A stretch of 64,000 nt of DNA from Stenotrophomonas mori (lineage in GTDB: Bacteria; Pseudomonadota; Gammaproteobacteria; Xanthomonadales; Xanthomonadaceae): contig NZ_JAIKTS010000004.1 in the NCBI RefSeq assembly GCF_023556335.1, positions 310,528 to 374,527 on the forward strand. Direction: 5' to 3'. This document shows positions 61,212-64,000 of this stretch, in pieces. The position numbers were made by a program, and so were the translations under genes. The notes beneath the pieces were generated by a model. That model did no database searches, was not told the DNA's origin, and worked only from the letters and a program-made list of their open reading frames with translations. Each line of letters starts with the position of its first letter. The stretch's first letter is position 1.

Positions 61212-62525
61212 TCACTGCCGCTGCAGCCAGGTACCCGGATCCACCGGCTGACCATTGCGGCGCAGTTCGAAGTACAGTGCCGTCACCCCCTGCCCGCCGG
61301 AGTTGCCGACACGCGCCACCGCCTCGCCGCGGCGCACCCGTGCGCCGGCGTCCCGCAGCAGGGTGTCGTTGTGCGCGTACAGGCTCATGTAGCCATTGCC
61401 GTGATCCACGATCAGGATCATGCCGTAGCCGGTCATCCAGTCCGAGAACACCACGGTGCCGTCGGCGACCGCGGTCACGCTGGTACCCGCCTGAGCGCCG
61501 ATCAGCACACCGCTGCTGGTCCGGCCATCCGGCAGCCGCCCGCCGTAACGGGCCAGGAGGTTGCCCGACAGTGGCCAGCCCAACCCGCCGACTTTCGGCG
61601 CAGGTGCGGTCGCCGCGACTCTCGGCGGCACTTTCCCCGCGCCGCTCCGGGCCGGTGCGGTGGCGGTGCTCTGGCGCGCACGCTCGGCGGCAGCCCGGCG
61701 TTCGGCCTCCGCACGCGCCGCCGCGGCCCGTAGGTTGGCCAGCAGCCGCTCGAGGTCGCGCGCATCCTTGCCCAGCGCCTTCTCGCGCTCGCTGCGGTCC
61801 TGGTAACGGCTGTCCAGATCGGCCGCGACGTCGGCACGACGGCGGCGCTCCGCGGCCAGCGCGGCCGACTGCTGTCGCTGGCGTTCGCGGGACGAGGCCA
61901 ACTCCTCGCTGCGCGCGACAATCCGCCGCTCGGTGTCGGTCAGCGCCTGAAGATCCCCGGTCAGCCGGGTGATCATTTCCGCCCGCGCATTCTGCAGGTA
62001 GCGGTGATAGACCAGATCGCGGTTGGCATCGGCCACGCGGTCCTGCGACAGCAGCAGCTTCAGCGGCGCGTGGTTGCCCAGCTGGTATGCCCCGCGCAGC
62101 AAGGCCGCCAGTTGCCGGCGCTGGCCGGCGAGGTCCGCCTCCAACGCCTGCTGCCGCTGCTTGAGCTCGGCCAGCGCCGCCTGCTCGCGGCGGATCGCCG
62201 CCTCGGTCTCGGCCACCGCACGGCCGCTGCGGGCGACCTTCTCATCCGCCTCGCGCAGCTGCCGGGACGCCTCGCCGCGCGCGCCCTGCAGGCGCCGCCG
62301 TTCCTGGGCCAGGTCACGCAGTTCACCGCGCAGCTGCTGCAACTTGCGTTCCGCATCGCGCGAACCGCTCTGCGCCAGCGCGCCGGGGCTGGCCAGCCCC
62401 AGCGCCAGCAGGCAACCGATGCCCCACGCCGACAGCGTCGCGAAACGGGCAGGCCGGAGGCGGCGGGCGGATTGTCGCAAAGAGGTTCCAGTGACTTCAG
62501 GCAGATGTGGATTGTACCCAGACAT
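61212..62525 (-). CDS. envC: Murein hydrolase activator EnvC (LytM-domain, catalytically degenerate)
   Basis: 437 residues from ATG 62525 (GGATGG upstream). A signal peptide (about 20-50) precedes two long coiled coils rich in Arg/Glu/Gln (about 50-280). An Ala/Arg linker leads to the LytM fold (about 310-437: GGLGWPLSGNLLARYGG, GYGMILIVDHGNGYMSLYAHNDTLL). The HxGxD and final HxH zinc ligands are absent (RTSSGVLIGA and TALYFEL instead), so it cannot cut peptidoglycan and should activate amidases (AmiA/B) at division, as in E. coli EnvC. The 5' codons are less biased; start moderately sure. Confidence 0.92.
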   Translation of the reverse strand: MSGYNPHLPEVTGTSLRQSARRLRPARFATLSAWGIGCLLALGLASPGALAQSGSRDAERKLQQLRGELRDLAQERRRLQGARGEASRQLREADEKVARSGRAVAETEAAIRREQAALAELKQRQQALEADLAGQRRQLAALLRGAYQLGNHAPLKLLLSQDRVADANRDLVYHRYLQNARAEMITRLTGDLQALTDTERRIVARSEELASSRERQRQQSAALAAERRRRADVAADLDSRYQDRSEREKALGKDARDLERLLANLRAAAARAEAERRAAAERARQSTATAPARSGAGKVPPRVAATAPAPKVGGLGWPLSGNLLARYGGRLPDGRTSSGVLIGAQAGTSVTAVADGTVVFSDWMTGYGMILIVDHGNGYMSLYAHNDTLLRDAGARVRRGEAVARVGNSGGQGVTALYFELRRNGQPVDPGTWLQRQ

Positions 62526-62573
62526 GCTGCCATCCACTTGTGCCCAACAGGGTTTTCCCCGCCGAGACCTGCG

Positions 62574-63227
62574 ATGAAACGACTCCTGCTGCTGGCCCTC
62601 CTGCTCCCGCTCGGGCAGGCGATGGCCGGCGACGACATCAGCAAAGTGAATGGAAGCATCCGCACCGATGCCAATGGCGTCTATCGCGACCTGGATACGG
62701 TCAATGGCAGCATCCATCTCGCCAGCCATGTCCGCGCCCGCGACGTGGATACCGTCAACGGCAGCATCCGCGCCGACGAGTACGTGCAGGCGCGCAACCT
62801 TGAAACCGTGAACGGCACGATCCGCAGCGGCACCGGCCTAGTTGTCAGCGGCGGCCTTGAGACAGTCAACGGGAGCATTTTCGTCGACCAGGGGGGGCGT
62901 ATTTCCGACGACGTCGAGACGGTCAACGGGAGTATTGGGCTGGTGCGCAGCGAGGTGGGCGGTGACGTGAAAACGGTCAATGGCGACATCACGATCGGGG
63001 TGGGCTCGCACGTCCGCGGCGGGGTGCGGGTCAGCAAACCGACGTTCAGCCTGTCGCTGACGCCACCGCGCCGTCCGCGGGTGATCGTGGGCCCGGAGGC
63101 GGTGGTGGAGGGCACGCTGAGCTTCGAGCGCGAGGTGCGGCTGTACGTGCACGAGAGTGCGCGGATAGGGCCAGTGAGTGGCGCCACGGTGCGCCGTTTC
63201 GACACGGAGAGCGCCCCGCGCGATTGA
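62574..63227 (+). CDS. Exported solenoid protein of seven VNG repeats
   Basis: 217 residues with signal peptide ending near 18 (QAMA-GD). The motif (T/K)VNG(S/T/D)I occurs seven times, at V25, V43, V61, V79, V98, V117 and V135, spaced 18-19 residues, which indicates a right-handed beta-solenoid like bactofilin or DUF4097-type folds. A C-terminal segment (about 145-205) continues the beta pattern. It resembles proteins annotated as polymer-forming cytoskeletal/DUF4097-like; true function is unknown. Divergent from envC with only 48 bp between the starts, so the promoters overlap. Confidence 0.78.
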   Translation: MKRLLLLALLLPLGQAMAGDDISKVNGSIRTDANGVYRDLDTVNGSIHLASHVRARDVDTVNGSIRADEYVQARNLETVNGTIRSGTGLVVSGGLETVNGSIFVDQGGRISDDVETVNGSIGLVRSEVGGDVKTVNGDITIGVGSHVRGGVRVSKPTFSLSLTPPRRPRVIVGPEAVVEGTLSFEREVRLYVHESARIGPVSGATVRRFDTESAPRD

Positions 63228-63862
63228 GGCCCGGCCGGCGCGGCGACCTGCTGCAAGCTTTGGGCGATCAGACGGTTGCCTTGATTGCGCACCAGGCCGA
63301 TTCCACGGCGCATCAGGCGCTGCACAGGGCGGCTCCCCCCCTCTTGGGTTGACCTCCAGGCCAACGTGGCATGCCTGCTCGTCGCGTTTCTACCCAGGGG
63401 AGATTCCCGCGCCGCTCCCTCCCCCGCCAACCCGACCCGCCCCGGCTTTCATTGCGCCGCCTTTCGTGAAGTACGCCATGGCGTTCCGAGGTGGATACAA
63501 CGGCAGACAGCCGCAGCAACGGGCGGCAATCGCTACAGCGCCGCTTCCACACGGCACACGGAGCACTCAGGCACCGGCCGGCCTGGATTGATACGAACTC
63601 CCTGACCTCACGATCGACCAAGCCGGTCCCGCATCTCACGGCACCGAGGTGCCTGGCGGACGTTGCCATCGGGCGATTTTTTCGAGGATCCGCACGTGGC
63701 ACGCCAGCACGAGGCGGACATCCAGTTGCTGGAGCGTGCGGTGACGACGGTGAGTGCCGGGGCGGTGTGCCTGACGGCGCCTGTGATCGCCGAGCGCTGG
63801 GCGCAGGCGGCGACGCTGCGGCTGGCGGGCCGGGGATAGGGATCCGGCAGGTTCCGGACAGG
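63228..63862. other. Gene-poor stretch before the 5S rRNA gene
   Basis: No complete gene is supported in this ~635 bp. It contains a palindrome GGCACC-GA-GGTGCC at 63640-63653 and the possible gene remnant described separately. Open frames here lack ribosome-binding sites and mostly have irregular codon use. Confidence 0.5.
63663..63839 (+). pseudogene. Possible C-terminal gene remnant
   Basis: A frame that is open from 63606, with no ATG and only a TTG at 63663, ends at TAG 63837-63839. From about 63672 (GDFFEDPHVARQHEADIQLL) it has GC-rich third positions and reads like an amphipathic protein end (ERAVTTVSAGAVC, IAERWAQAATLRLAGRG). I do not recognise the parent gene. It may be a truncated gene end, or a chance frame. 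Confidence 0.25.
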
Positions 63863-63896
63863 AAAAAGCCCCACTGCATGAGCAGCGGGGCTTTTT
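63863..63896 (-). terminator. Intrinsic terminator of the rRNA operon
   Basis: AAAAAGCCCC (63863-63872) and GGGGCTTTTT (63887-63896) form a 10-bp stem with T-run downstream in either direction. It lies directly 3' of the minus-strand 5S gene and ends the rRNA transcript. Confidence 0.85.
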
Positions 63897-63903
63897 GGGT
63901 AAA

Positions 63904-64000
63904 AACCCTGGCGATGACCTACTCTCGCATGGCTTGAGCCACACTACCATCGGCGCAGCTGCGTTTCACTTCCGAGTTCGGGATGGGATCGGGTGGTTCC
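63904..64000 (-). rRNA. rrf: 5S ribosomal RNA, 3' part
   Basis: Read on the minus strand, GGAACCACCCGATCCCAT, CGAACTCGGAAGTGAAACG, GCGCCGATGGTAGTGTGG and GCGAGAGTAGG match conserved 5S helices and loops; the 3' end is about 63904-63906 at CGCCAGGG. About 20 nt of the 5' end and the 23S gene lie beyond the window, so an rRNA operon enters from the right. Confidence 0.95.

Noticed and set aside
63608..63874. Minus-strand small frame overlapping the possible remnant near 5S
   Set aside because: Ser/Arg/Ala-rich reading of the opposite strand and it runs through the rRNA terminator hairpin; no start signal.

Overview
The window is GC-rich chromosomal DNA from a gammaproteobacterium, most likely a member of the Xanthomonadaceae (Stenotrophomonas/Pseudoxanthomonas-like). 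This rests on five large TonB-dependent receptors or receptor-like porins, DNA repeats of the GTAG-headed REP type known from Stenotrophomonas, an rpsU-yqeY-dnaG macromolecular-synthesis block, a complete aa3 oxidase cluster and the strong GC bias at third codon positions. Genus-level assignment is an inference. There is no prophage, IS element, CRISPR array or tRNA gene that I can see. The right edge enters an rRNA operon on the minus strand (5S rRNA).

Layout. 0-2 kb: start of a HAD hydrolase, an EF-hand protein, a small membrane protein and a four-unit REP array. 2-24 kb: a multi-operon region whose genes fit one theme, capture and breakdown of peptidoglycan fragments. On the minus strand are TonB receptor, lipoprotein amidase, a double-SIS MurQ/GKRP-like protein and a VanX-type D-Ala-D-Ala dipeptidase; then an Oar-type receptor, a free-standing diaminopimelate decarboxylase, a second lipoprotein amidase and a beta-lactamase-fold hydrolase; then a transglutaminase-fold protein. 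Divergently on the plus strand are an NlpC/P60 endopeptidase translationally coupled to a dipeptide epimerase (the YkfC-YkfB pair), an RpiR/MurR-like regulator with a SIS domain, a YkuD-fold protein and an amino-acid permease. 24-28.5 kb: aldose dehydrogenase-like protein, GH3 beta-glucosidase, MscS channel.

28.5-34 kb: folB, tsaD, rpsU, yqeY, a YihY/BrkB membrane protein and dnaG. 34-36 kb: a CX4R-loop phosphatase-like protein, a bile-acid-symporter-family transporter and a ChaN/EreA-like protein. 36.3-44.8 kb: cytochrome c oxidase structural subunits, copper and heme A assembly factors, SURF1 and three small membrane proteins. 45-48.3 kb: bifunctional putA.

48.3-56.8 kb: a FecI-type sigma factor, FecR anti-sigma, a TonB receptor with a signalling STN domain, a closely related receptor lacking it, and a secreted S9 prolyl-oligopeptidase-type peptidase. 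The same 11-base element followed by CGTC at identical spacing lies before the sigma gene and before the second receptor, which suggests the sigma factor drives both transcription units. This looks like a self-regulated peptide import-and-cleave module.

56.9-64 kb: FadL-like porin, rhomboid protease, DUF1820 protein with a leaderless-type promoter, S41 processing peptidase, EnvC, a secreted solenoid protein of seven VNG repeats, a gene-poor stretch with a possible gene remnant, and the 3' part of 5S rRNA.
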